A DNA stretch of 26,049 nucleotides from positions 1 through 26,049 of the IMG/VR virus record IMGVR_UViG_3300022698_000005. One strand, 5' to 3'. The stretch's first letter is position 1, and every line of letters begins with the position of its first letter. The notes beneath the pieces were generated by a model. It was not told the DNA's origin. It saw nothing but the letters and a program-made list of their open reading frames with translations, and made no database searches. Source of the DNA: a virus. Position numbers and translations under genes: made by a program. Below, piece by piece: positions 1-6,952 of the stretch.

Positions 1-1035
1 GTTCTCATCAAAACATCAAGTTCTTTTTTCGGGATAGTCTCAGACATACCTTCGATGTATTTTGATAAGATCGTGACAGTATCTTCAGCTTCGTTGACGA
101 TGTCCTCGTCATCCTCCAGATCTAGATTGAGGTGATCATCCACAACCTGAACCTGAATCGGATCTTGCTTGATCAACTCATCCATATACTTGTCAAACCA
201 GTAGGGGTTGCTCACTGATTGTTTGATGACTTTGATATACGAACCAGCTGCAAGAGTAAAGTCATCAGAGGTAATCTCCTCTAGAGTCTTACCTTCGTCG
301 CTGTAGAAGAACTTGTGGAACATACCACGTGGGTTCTTAACAAACTCCAACTCACGAGTCTCAGTATCATAGATATGGAAACCTTTGGGGTCACCATAGT
401 CTGACCATGTCAACTCATACGGACAGCCCAGATAGTCGATGTTCTTAGTCGTAGACTTATGGTGGAAGTGCCCAGAGAATACACGGTCAAAGCGATCGAA
501 GTCGCTGATCTTCAGACCATGATCGTTCATGTTGGTACGATCCATCAAACAGCCAGCAATCTCAAAGTGACCCAACACAACTTGCGCTTCGGTGTTCTTC
601 ATGAACTCCATACTATCAGCGTAGTTGCTGTTGTTAATCCATGGGACGATAGCGTGGGGAATACCGTCTGCACATTTCCATAATGTCGGCTCAGAGTACC
701 AGTTGACGTCAGGGTAGTTCTCCATCAACTCACCCATCGCATTGATATCATTGGTATTTTTGTAAGGTACGTCGTGATTACCTACAATAACATCAACGCT
801 TATTCCTGCGTCTGCACACGGCTGAAAGAACACTTTCTTCATACGATTTAGAGTGACGTAGTTGATATACTTACGACGATCAACAATATCACCAAGGTGA
901 ATGATTTGATTAATATTCCGCTTCTTTAGCTCGGGAAAGAAAACGTTACTGTAGAAGTCTTCGAAGTAATCGAGGAATGCAATTGAGTCATTACGGACAC
1001 CGAAAGTGTGTGTCAGTAATAAGTGCGACTTTCAT
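1..1035 (-). CDS. 47: gp47-like recombination endonuclease subunit (SbcD/Mre11 family), 3'-truncated by window, frameshifted near start
   Basis: Nuclease subunit of the gp46/gp47 complex that resects DNA ends for recombination-dependent replication; calcineurin-like metallophosphatase family. Read on the minus strand from the ATG at 1033-1035 (strong GGAGG 8 bases upstream) it gives MKVALITDTHF and then stops at 991-993. Skipping one base at 1002 restores a frame that is open to the window edge and carries GVRNDS, the GD-x-x-D motif (HLGDIVDRRK), GNHD, a GHFE segment and GHFHH, all metal-site motifs of the family. About 345 codons are present, so only a short C-terminal end is missing. The broken motif is the first metal ligand set (D-x-H-F-G). 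The cause is either a sequencing error, a real lesion, or +1 frameshifting at TTT-CGG. Family assignment is secure; whether a full protein is made is not. Confidence 0.85.
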
Positions 1036-1090
1036 TACTGACCCTCCTTTTTGAGGCACTGCCCCAATGTTGATTGAACAAAAGAACTCA

Positions 1091-1930
1091 TTATTTTAAT
1101 GTCTCCAAATATCGATTAGATTGGGCTTTAGTCAAAAGACCGACGCTGACCATCCTATTCAGAATAGATACAGCATCTTCTTTGTAGACCGGCGGTACAT
1201 CATTCGTAGTATAACAAAAGTCCTCAACTAAGTCAACAATTTCTTTCTCATCCATAGGTCCATCCTTCCCGACCCTGAAGGCGGGGTCTATACCATTCAA
1301 ATAAAACTTCCTATACAGATGCTTAGAGATTCCTGTCTTGTCCGTAAAATCATTCCATCCCAAATAAACATCGCCATTATATTCTATACGAGTAGATAAC
1401 AATTCTTTAGATTTCTGAGCACCAACCTTTGCCCTTTTTCTCTGTTCTTCATAATATCCATCAAGATCTTCCCGCTTCCTTTTTTCAGTCAATTCCTTCA
1501 TCTTGACGGAAGCATTCCATTTTCTTTCAGAAGCACCAACCCATGACTGAGTAACTGCATCGGATAAATTTTTCGCCCAGTCAACACAGGTTCTAGATGG
1601 GTGATTGGAAGCAATAAACTCTGACCATTTTTTACGAAATACATCATAGCCTTTAGAAGATAAGACCTCAGTGTTTCCATAAACCATTCTGTGCATAGCC
1701 CACATCATTTTATAGTAGTCTTGACCTTCTGTAATTTTGGTCAATAATTTATGTGCAATGTAATGTTCCCTTGCGGTTAAGTTCACCAAGTTAGAATCAT
1801 CATCAGAACCGCCCATTGATCTTGGAACTATATGATGGGTTTCACAATACCCCTCACCCTTAACCAATGGAAACGTTTTTCTTTTTTCTATCAGAGAAAA
1901 ATAAATCTTTTTGTATTTGTTTTCTATCAT
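1091..1930 (-). CDS. Free-standing HNH homing endonuclease
   Basis: 279 residues. The N-terminal third holds an HNH nuclease core: C-E-T-H-H-I-V-P-R-S-M-G-G-S at about residues 29-42, followed by SNLVNLTAREHYIAH (46-60), the typical phage homing-endonuclease pattern with metal-binding and catalytic histidines and asparagine. The rest is basic and probably contacts DNA; the segment around 182-215 (YNGDVYLGWNDF..TGISKHLYRKF) looks like a modular recognition domain, an inference. It sits between gene 55 and gene 47, a pair of core T4-type genes, and appears visibly more AT-rich than its neighbours, consistent with insertion as a selfish element. A late promoter and hairpin lie directly upstream and overlap the start codon. 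The target site cannot be deduced. It is not inside a recognisable intron. Confidence 0.85.
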   Translation of the reverse strand: MIENKYKKIYFSLIEKRKTFPLVKGEGYCETHHIVPRSMGGSDDDSNLVNLTAREHYIAHKLLTKITEGQDYYKMMWAMHRMVYGNTEVLSSKGYDVFRKKWSEFIASNHPSRTCVDWAKNLSDAVTQSWVGASERKWNASVKMKELTEKRKREDLDGYYEEQRKRAKVGAQKSKELLSTRIEYNGDVYLGWNDFTDKTGISKHLYRKFYLNGIDPAFRVGKDGPMDEKEIVDLVEDFCYTTNDVPPVYKEDAVSILNRMVSVGLLTKAQSNRYLETLK

Positions 1931-1964
1931 TACTTACCCCAAGTAATTCGGTACTAGTAATGAT
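1926..1964 (-). promoter_or_regulatory. RNA hairpin occluding the HNH gene's ribosome binding site and start codon
   Basis: In minus-strand RNA, ATCATTACT (1964-1956) is a perfect 9-base complement of AGTAATGAT (1934-1926), which contains the ATG at 1930-1928. After a two-base bulge, TACC (1953-1950) pairs with GGTA (1938-1935), which takes up half of the GGGG Shine-Dalgarno. A competing shorter hairpin is also perfect: ATTACTT (1947-1941), loop GGGGT, AAGTAAT (1935-1929), which puts the Shine-Dalgarno in the loop. RNA started at the adjacent late promoter (about 1959) lacks most of the first arm and could form only the second structure. Pairing is seen; the regulatory role is inferred. Confidence 0.7.
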
Positions 1965-1972
1965 TATTTATA
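1965..1972 (-). promoter_or_regulatory. T4-type late promoter (TATAAATA) for the HNH gene
   Basis: Exact match to the T4 late -10 box recognised by gp55-RNA polymerase. Expected start of transcription is about 1959, giving a leader of about 29 bases to the HNH start at 1930. The box directly abuts the 5' arm of the hairpin at 1926-1964. Confidence 0.75.
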
Positions 1973-2004
1973 AAAACAAGGTTTTCAAAAAGCAATTTTC
2001 ATTA

Positions 2005-2562
2005 TTACTCTCCGACTGTCCGGCGAACCTTTTTCTTTTTGCGTTTGTTGGCTTCAAAGGTTTCAATAAAATCTGACATATACTCTTCAGTCCACTCGCT
2101 TGACTTAATACCGTCATTATAGTTTGTTCCGGTATCGTGACCTTGGCGGTCTGCGGTTTCGCCCAGAACATTGACGTGCTCAGTAACCTTATACTTGGTA
2201 TACAGATACTTTTTCTCTTTCTGAATACGTCTCAAGAATGCATAATAAATGATTTGAGTGAAATAAGCAAATGGATTCTTAGATTTTTCTGGGTTGAAGT
2301 TGTCGATATATTGAAGGCAGTTCTCAATGCCATCGCTGATCATATCGTCTCGGAATGAATAGTTCGAGAAGTTGGGCTTGTACGACAAGTGAGTCGCAAT
2401 CTTCATAATGCAATCAGCAATATACAGCGGGACTTTGGGTCTTTCAAGGTCGTTGTCTTTAGCGTGTTGTACGCTTTCACGGAACTCAATCATTGCGCCA
2501 AGGAACTTCTTGTTGTCTACGTAATACGGTTTCTTGCGCTTTTCTTCTCTAGTTTCTGCCAT
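2005..2562 (-). CDS. 55: gp55-like sigma factor for late transcription
   Basis: 185 residues, the same size as T4 gp55, the small sigma factor that directs host RNA polymerase to TATAAATA late promoters together with the sliding clamp and gp33. The middle region (about 83-135) has the sigma region-2-like pattern: RDDMISDGIENCLQYIDNF followed by NPFAYFTQIIYYAFLRRIQKEKK, matching the family's signature. The C-terminal end is highly basic (KRKKKKVRR), where T4 gp55 has its clamp-binding tail, but no clear clamp motif was identified. ATG start with GAGG about 6 bases upstream. It follows the 122-residue gene by 11 bases in the early/middle recombination operon, which fits the need to make gp55 before late transcription. 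The many TATAAATA boxes in this window are its expected targets. Confidence 0.93.
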   Translation of the reverse strand: MAETREEKRKKPYYVDNKKFLGAMIEFRESVQHAKDNDLERPKVPLYIADCIMKIATHLSYKPNFSNYSFRDDMISDGIENCLQYIDNFNPEKSKNPFAYFTQIIYYAFLRRIQKEKKYLYTKYKVTEHVNVLGETADRQGHDTGTNYNDGIKSSEWTEEYMSDFIETFEANKRKKKKVRRTVGE

Positions 2563-2573
2563 AATAACCTCAA

Positions 2574-2942
2574 TTATTGAAGGGTGGGTTTAGTAATATA
2601 ACCCGCCAGTTCGTCATCATCATCTTCTTCGATATCATCGTAACGCAATTCAGCTTTGTCGCCAGCGTCCGTCATAGCTTCCTGAACCCGATTGTAATAC
2701 TTCAGCAGTGCTTCAGTTGCGGGTAGAGTAGCAAGGATATGATCCCTGTTAATACCAATCAGATTCTCACGCTTGTCGACCGGAACCCAGAAGTCCATGA
2801 AGTAGATAACCTCATTGTCACTTTCCCGTTCCGTCAGCTGAAAAGGATTAATGACAGAAGTAACGTCACGACCCTCATCAACAACTTCGGCGATAACTAG
2901 ATCACCGTTTGACATTTTCAATATTTTAACTTCATCCATCAT
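2574..2942 (-). CDS. Small acidic conserved hypothetical protein, possibly Sm-like
   Basis: 122 residues, unrecognised by name. The N-terminus (VKILKMSNGDLVIAEVVDEG, residues 4-23) has the look of a small beta-barrel of the Sm/LSm type, in which a strand is followed by a G-D/E-x-V-I-A-x-V turn; this is a resemblance only. The C-terminal third is strongly acidic, with a D-D-I-E-E-D-D-D-D-E run near residue 105. Its ATG overlaps the uvsW stop as ATGA (2942-2939), with AAGG a few bases upstream, so it is translationally coupled to uvsW and followed closely by gene 55. Position suggests a role in recombination, replication or late-gene control, but nothing in the sequence proves this. Confidence 0.8.
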   Translation of the reverse strand: MMDEVKILKMSNGDLVIAEVVDEGRDVTSVINPFQLTERESDNEVIYFMDFWVPVDKRENLIGINRDHILATLPATEALLKYYNRVQEAMTDAGDKAELRYDDIEEDDDDELAGYITKPTLQ

Positions 2943-4408
2943 TTCAACCTTATGTTATAGATTTTATAATCAAATTCTTCTTCATTATACATTTTAACGC
3001 GAATAGCAAAGTGCTTTAGCGTATGGTTGTTATGTGATTTATAAGAGATATCATCGGCAATGTCATACAACGTCGCCATCTCTTTATTATCGCCCTTCCT
3101 CAATGCCCGTCCGATAGACTGTAAATTACGGACTCGAGACTTAGAGGGTGAAGCGAATATCACGTTGTGTAAGTTCTTGATGTTAACGCCAGTAGAGAAC
3201 GTACCGTAACTTGCCACGATAATTGCGTTGTCCTCTTTTTCTGTGATCGCCCTAACATCTTCCCTCACTGTAGCGTCTACCCCACCATGAATGAAAAATA
3301 CTTTTCTATCAGGTTCAACGCTATCTAAGATACTATCATATAGCACTTTACCGTGTTTTTCAACCATCTGGAACAAAACAAGGGTGTTACCTTTCCGTGA
3401 CACTGCAAGGTTCTTGATGAATGCGTTGCGCTGTTCGTTTGATACGAGGAAGTTGATCTCCTCTTGATACGACGCCTTCTTCAACTCCTTACATGTAGCT
3501 TCAGGATACTTCAACAGAAGACCCTTGATCCTGAATGACGATAGAGTTCCCTTCTCAATCAGTTCCTTGGTCTGGATGACTTTCATCACCGAACCGAACA
3601 GACCTTCCAATACTAACTTATTTGTCTGCGTACCGTCAAGCGTTCCCGTCAGTCCGAATCTATACTTGCACTGATCCAGCTTACCCATGATTGAGGTCAG
3701 GGAACTAGCCTTGAACTGGTGAGCTTCGTCTCCGATCACGACATCGAACTGATCGAACCACTTTTTAGGTTGCTTATAGATCGACTGCCACGTGGATACA
3801 AATAAATTTGAATTTTCGCAATCTTTTTGTTGACCTTGCATGATTAAGTGAGTAGAATAGAACTTGTCACTATGATTATCAGAATAGTCTTCGAAGTCGC
3901 TGTTCATCTGGTGAACCAAACTAACAGTAGGAACAATGAGTAATGCCTTGCGGCATTCTTGCGTCAGCAAGTATTTTAAGATACAGTAAATGATAAAAGA
4001 CTTACCAGATGCTGTGGGTGACAGGATCAACGCTCTGTTGTTACGCAAAGCATGAGCAACTGCTCGCAACTGATAGTCTCTAGGTTCGTATTTACCCTTC
4101 AAGAATTCTTCAAGTTCATTGATCGCAATATCATTGGTGATAGAGAGGTTCTCATCAATCACACACTCATAACCACGATCATGGCAGAACTTTTGTATTC
4201 TTCTAATCAGTCCCTTGTATATAGTATACGAGCCAGTGTTGAATAATCGAATCTTACCGTCCCACATTTTGTTTCGGTAACTTGGCATAAACTTAGCACC
4301 TGGAACCTCAAACGTGAAATAGTCTGATAGTTCCTGTGCGGTGCCCCGGTCGCACTCAACCTTTACATAAACCTCGTCCTTGGGATGTATTATTATTCTT
4401 TCTGTCAT
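2939..4408 (-). CDS. uvsW: UvsW-like RNA-DNA and DNA helicase
   Basis: 489 residues, close to T4 UvsW (about 500). UvsW is a superfamily 2 helicase that unwinds R-loops and branched DNA, moving replication from origins to recombination-dependent initiation. Visible motifs: PRDYQ near 109, Walker A SPTASGKS at 130-137, DEAH box GDEAH at 226-230, motif III GLTGTLD at 252-258, and motif VI QSIGRALRKG in the C-terminal RecA-like domain. The first 100 residues match the small N-terminal DNA-binding domain of UvsW. Its ATG overlaps the uvsY stop as ATGA (4408-4405) and its own stop overlaps the next start in the same way, so the three genes are tightly coupled. No motif is missing. Confidence 0.95.
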   Translation of the reverse strand: MTERIIIHPKDEVYVKVECDRGTAQELSDYFTFEVPGAKFMPSYRNKMWDGKIRLFNTGSYTIYKGLIRRIQKFCHDRGYECVIDENLSITNDIAINELEEFLKGKYEPRDYQLRAVAHALRNNRALILSPTASGKSFIIYCILKYLLTQECRKALLIVPTVSLVHQMNSDFEDYSDNHSDKFYSTHLIMQGQQKDCENSNLFVSTWQSIYKQPKKWFDQFDVVIGDEAHQFKASSLTSIMGKLDQCKYRFGLTGTLDGTQTNKLVLEGLFGSVMKVIQTKELIEKGTLSSFRIKGLLLKYPEATCKELKKASYQEEINFLVSNEQRNAFIKNLAVSRKGNTLVLFQMVEKHGKVLYDSILDSVEPDRKVFFIHGGVDATVREDVRAITEKEDNAIIVASYGTFSTGVNIKNLHNVIFASPSKSRVRNLQSIGRALRKGDNKEMATLYDIADDISYKSHNNHTLKHFAIRVKMYNEEEFDYKIYNIRLK

Positions 4409-4836
4409 CCAGTAGTGAACCTTAGCCAGTCAATGGCAGATTTAATTTGGAACCCACGATTGTTGACGCTTTTAATAACAGACTCAACATAGCTGACTTT
4501 CTCTTCTTGTAATGCCAGCTTTAGGTTCGCTTGAATAAAGTCATCGTCAGACTCAATGTAAGTCTCGACTTCGTTCTTTAGGATTTTCTTGTAGAACTGT
4601 TCACGCCCCAACTCTTCAAGTTCTTCTTGATCGAGTTCCCCCTGATAATATTCAATCAGAGTGCGCTTTAGTTTTTTGAGGTTGGCACGCATACGGAACA
4701 TTGAAGCCCGTTCGCCCATATAAATTTTGAGGTACTTATTGTGTACCTGAGGAATCTTTGATGACTCGTGACCTAGTTCGGTCTCGTCAATCTTACAGTC
4801 TTTGTCCCACTCAGCAATAATTTCTTCAATCTTCAA
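4405..4836 (-). CDS. uvsY: UvsY-like recombination mediator
   Basis: 143 residues from a proposed TTG start. UvsY loads the UvsX recombinase onto single-stranded DNA covered by gp32. The sequence has the helical, charged character of T4 UvsY (137 residues) and its conserved end, S-x-x-NRGFQIKSAIDWLRF near the C-terminus, which parallels T4's KSRGFAIKHI. An alternative GTG start at 4845 would add three residues, but its AGG would touch the start codon. With TTG at 4836-4834 the AGG is about 8 bases away and the N-terminus (KIEEIIAEWDKD) lines up with T4 UvsY from its first residue. First gene after the sigma-70-like promoter at 4871-4899 and coupled to uvsW by an ATGA overlap. Confidence 0.85.
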   Translation of the reverse strand: MKIEEIIAEWDKDCKIDETELGHESSKIPQVHNKYLKIYMGERASMFRMRANLKKLKRTLIEYYQGELDQEELEELGREQFYKKILKNEVETYIESDDDFIQANLKLALQEEKVSYVESVIKSVNNRGFQIKSAIDWLRFTTG

Positions 4837-4870
4837 TTCAATCACCTAATCAATAAAATAAAATAATGTA

Positions 4871-4899
4871 AGTATAGCGTATTATTCGATAGTAGTCAA
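4871..4899 (-). promoter_or_regulatory. Sigma-70-type promoter for the uvsY-uvsW-55-47 cluster
   Basis: Minus strand: TTGACT (4899-4894), a 17-base spacer, then TATACT (4876-4871); each hexamer matches the sigma-70 consensus in five of six positions. The -35 lies within the last codons of the upstream tail-tube-like gene. The start of transcription is expected near 4864, about 28 bases before the TTG of uvsY. No TATAAATA box lies here, so the cluster should be read by host polymerase before the late phase. Confidence 0.75.
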
Positions 4900-5409
4900 C
4901 TCATATTTTCTGTATGCAAAGTTAACGTCGGCTTGTAGATACTCAACATCGGTTTGCTCCACGCTAAACTCGACCGAGGAGAGGCTAACTGGGTACATAT
5001 CCACAAACTTGATTTCGATGTTAGGCTGGAAGGATGCTGTAGTAACAATCAAAGATCCGTCGGAGTAAATATCGCCTTTCTGTTGTATTCCTGCATTTGC
5101 GATATTTCTATACTGCTGGAAGTTATCCGGATAACCAAGACCAATCAACCAGTCGTATATCTCTGTGAAGTTCTTCATGTCTTCATCTACACGGAAACGT
5201 AGATTCAAAAGACCGAACTGCAACTTATCTCCAGGTACTGGCAGTTTAATGAAAGTGTTCTCTATCGTATCAATTTGACCCATGCTGATATCAGGAATAG
5301 AAGCAGTAGTACAAAAGTAAGATACGTGAGGCAACCGTTGGATAGAAAACTTAAACCCAAGCGGAGACAGAAAACTTTTATTAGTTGGTTGTGAGCCTTG
5401 TAGAGACAT
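4882..5409 (-). CDS. Tail-tube-fold virion protein (gp19/gp54-like), gene-3 position
   Basis: 175 residues. The layout is that of myovirus tail-tube proteins: an N-terminal FLSPLGFKFSIQRLP strand region, IPDISMGQ near 39-46, LPVPGDKLQFGLLNLRFRVDEDMKNFTEIYDWLIGLG (about 56-92), and a C-terminal strand pair ending in VNFAYRKYEL. The window's gp19 ends its fold in the same way (VTFAYDYW), as does T4 gp54 (DVTFAYR). It is therefore a second tube-like protein, possibly a tube initiator or adaptor. Marine T4-like phages often carry gene 3 (tail completion, about 176 residues) between 23 and uvsY, so that identity is possible by position and length. ATG with GAGGG 7 bases upstream; own late promoter at 5434-5441; terminator of gene 23 just before it. 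Confidence 0.75.
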   Translation of the reverse strand: MSLQGSQPTNKSFLSPLGFKFSIQRLPHVSYFCTTASIPDISMGQIDTIENTFIKLPVPGDKLQFGLLNLRFRVDEDMKNFTEIYDWLIGLGYPDNFQQYRNIANAGIQQKGDIYSDGSLIVTTASFQPNIEIKFVDMYPVSLSSVEFSVEQTDVEYLQADVNFAYRKYELTTIE

Positions 5410-5433
5410 GTATTACCCTCATCGTTACCATAC

Positions 5434-5441
5434 TATTTATA
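5434..5441 (-). promoter_or_regulatory. T4-type late promoter for the 175-residue tail-tube-like gene
   Basis: Exact TATAAATA on the minus strand. Expected start near 5428, leader of about 19 bases to the ATG at 5409. It lies right behind the gene 23 terminator (5447-5476), so this gene is an independent late unit. Confidence 0.75.
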
Positions 5442-5446
5442 CACAT

Positions 5447-5476
5447 AAAAAAAGGGAGCCTCGAAAGACTCCCTTT
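5447..5476 (-). terminator. Rho-independent terminator after gene 23
   Basis: Minus-strand RNA: AAAGGGAGTCT, loop TTCG, AGGCTCCCTTT, followed by a run of T (the A run at 5447-5453 on the plus strand). The 11-pair stem includes one G-U pair that would be a C-A mismatch in plus-strand RNA, and the T run is only on the minus side, so it acts in the direction of gene 23. The loop is a UUCG tetraloop. Confidence 0.9.
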
Positions 5477-5518
5477 AAAATCGGCTAGTGAACCTAGCTC
5501 TTTTTATTTTAACTCAAC

Positions 5519-6904
5519 TTACATCAAGTTGGTTACTTTGGTCAAGCGGTAGTAGATGTTACCATCGCCAGTACCCAATCGAGCAGCAACACCGTTAGCG
5601 TCGTTAGTTGCGAAGGGGTTCGCGACCATGCCGTAACGAGTCTTAAAGCCGATCTTAGGCTGGAAGCTGTTCTCGCCAACCGCACGAACCATCTGTAGAG
5701 GCACGTAAGGGCAGTAGAACAAACCAGCGTCAAAGGCATTAGAACCTTTGTAACCGATTGTGTAGTAGTTGTTTTCTGCGTCGCTGAAGTAGGGGTCGAT
5801 GTATACACGGATACGACCGTTCAAAACACCAGCAAAAGTATTACCAGTATCGTCTACGTTCAAGTTGTTGTTCAGAGCAGGAGCATAGTCCAGAACACCA
5901 GCCATCTGAAGAGCAGAAGCTACATCAGAAGAAGTGATCATGACGTTACCCTTACCACGACGAGTTGCCTTAGCAATTTCGTTCGCGTCACGCTCGATTT
6001 GGAACATCAAGCCCTTGAACTTCTCAACAGACCAACGACCGTTTGAGTCAGTGTCCAAGTCAAACGTACCAGCAGTGGTAGTGTTCTTCTGAGCACCAGC
6101 AACAGCTGAGTAGTTGATTGTACGAACGACTTCGCGGTTGATTTCTGACAAGATTTCGCTTGACAGGATGTTGCTCAACTCTTGCTCAGCGTCTAGACCG
6201 TGGACGGCTTTCAGGTCTTGAGCCAGTTCCATGGTGTATTCAGCTTTCAGTGCACGAGTTACAGCAGTAACAGCAACTTTCTCGATTGAGAACGCCATTT
6301 CTGCGAACTGATTACCAGCAGCGCCACCCAGTGCTTCGCCAGCAGCAGTAGTCATACCAGTGTGTACAGTATAGCCAGAACCAGAAGCACGATCGTTCGG
6401 ATCAGTACCAGTCTGAGTAGTACCAGCAGCACCGTTAGCAACGCCGTGGAAGTTAGCAGTGTTACCAGTTTCAGAACCGATAGCTGAGAACGAAGTATCA
6501 GCTTCGTTGAACATAGCTTCAGCGCCAGTCTGGCTGTTGTAGCGTGAACGCATTGCGAAGATCAAGCCAGTAGGACCAGTCATCGGCTGAACACCAGCAA
6601 TGTCATATGCGATCAGGTTAGGCATTGAACGACGAACTAGTGAAACTAGTACGGGGTCAAAGGTATCGATTGCGCCAGCACTAGCAGTAGACGAAGAAGC
6701 GCCCATTGCGTTAGTTGGTGCAGCTTCGCCCAACAATGATACAGAGTGTGATCCGCCTTGCTGTGAAGCCTGTTCACGAGCAGCTTGGACTTGGTTTTCC
6801 AAAAGTTGTGCAGTTACAGTACGTTTGTGAGCGTCTTTGATCTCAGGAAGATCGGCGTGCTCTAGAACTGGTTGCCACTTTTGAGTGAGAGCATCAGTAG
6901 CCAT
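5519..6904 (-). CDS. 23: Major capsid protein gp23
   Basis: 461 residues, somewhat shorter than T4 gp23 (521). It forms the hexamers of the head shell. The N-terminus (ALTQKWQPVLEHADLPEIKDAHKRTVTAQLLENQ) is the conserved delta domain that is removed by the prohead protease; a matching cleavage site (L/I-x-E) occurs at LLGE, Glu60, followed by AAPTN. The body carries the conserved segments RRSMPNLIAYDIAGVQPMTGPTGLIFAMRSRY (about 90-121) and VARTINYSAVAG-like helix region near 260, and ends in the usual EVQMVRAVGE..FQPKIGFKTRYGMVANPF block. ATG with GGAG 10 bases upstream. Own late promoter at 6941-6948 and a strong terminator after it, as expected for the most abundant virion protein. The codons are uniform with the neighbouring structural genes. 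Confidence 0.97.
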   Translation of the reverse strand: MATDALTQKWQPVLEHADLPEIKDAHKRTVTAQLLENQVQAAREQASQQGGSHSVSLLGEAAPTNAMGASSSTASAGAIDTFDPVLVSLVRRSMPNLIAYDIAGVQPMTGPTGLIFAMRSRYNSQTGAEAMFNEADTSFSAIGSETGNTANFHGVANGAAGTTQTGTDPNDRASGSGYTVHTGMTTAAGEALGGAAGNQFAEMAFSIEKVAVTAVTRALKAEYTMELAQDLKAVHGLDAEQELSNILSSEILSEINREVVRTINYSAVAGAQKNTTTAGTFDLDTDSNGRWSVEKFKGLMFQIERDANEIAKATRRGKGNVMITSSDVASALQMAGVLDYAPALNNNLNVDDTGNTFAGVLNGRIRVYIDPYFSDAENNYYTIGYKGSNAFDAGLFYCPYVPLQMVRAVGENSFQPKIGFKTRYGMVANPFATNDANGVAARLGTGDGNIYYRLTKVTNLM

Positions 6905-6940
6905 AATAGGTTTCTCCTTACGGTTTTATTTACCTGTTAT

Positions 6941-6948
6941 TATTTATA
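6941..6948 (-). promoter_or_regulatory. T4-type late promoter for gene 23
   Basis: Exact TATAAATA, expected start near 6935, leader about 31 bases to the ATG at 6904. It lies between the gene 22 stop (6953) and gene 23. Confidence 0.8.
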
Positions 6949-6952
6949 ATAT

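Noticed and set aside
459-683. Plus-strand open frames here and elsewhere
   Set aside because: They lie opposite well-supported minus-strand genes (here gene 47), lack family features, and reflect codon bias of the true strand.
1051-1067. Hairpin TTGGGGC-AGT-GCCTCAA between the HNH gene and gene 47
   Set aside because: Seven pairs with a tight three-base loop and no T run after it in either direction; it does not cover the gene 47 Shine-Dalgarno, so no function could be supported.
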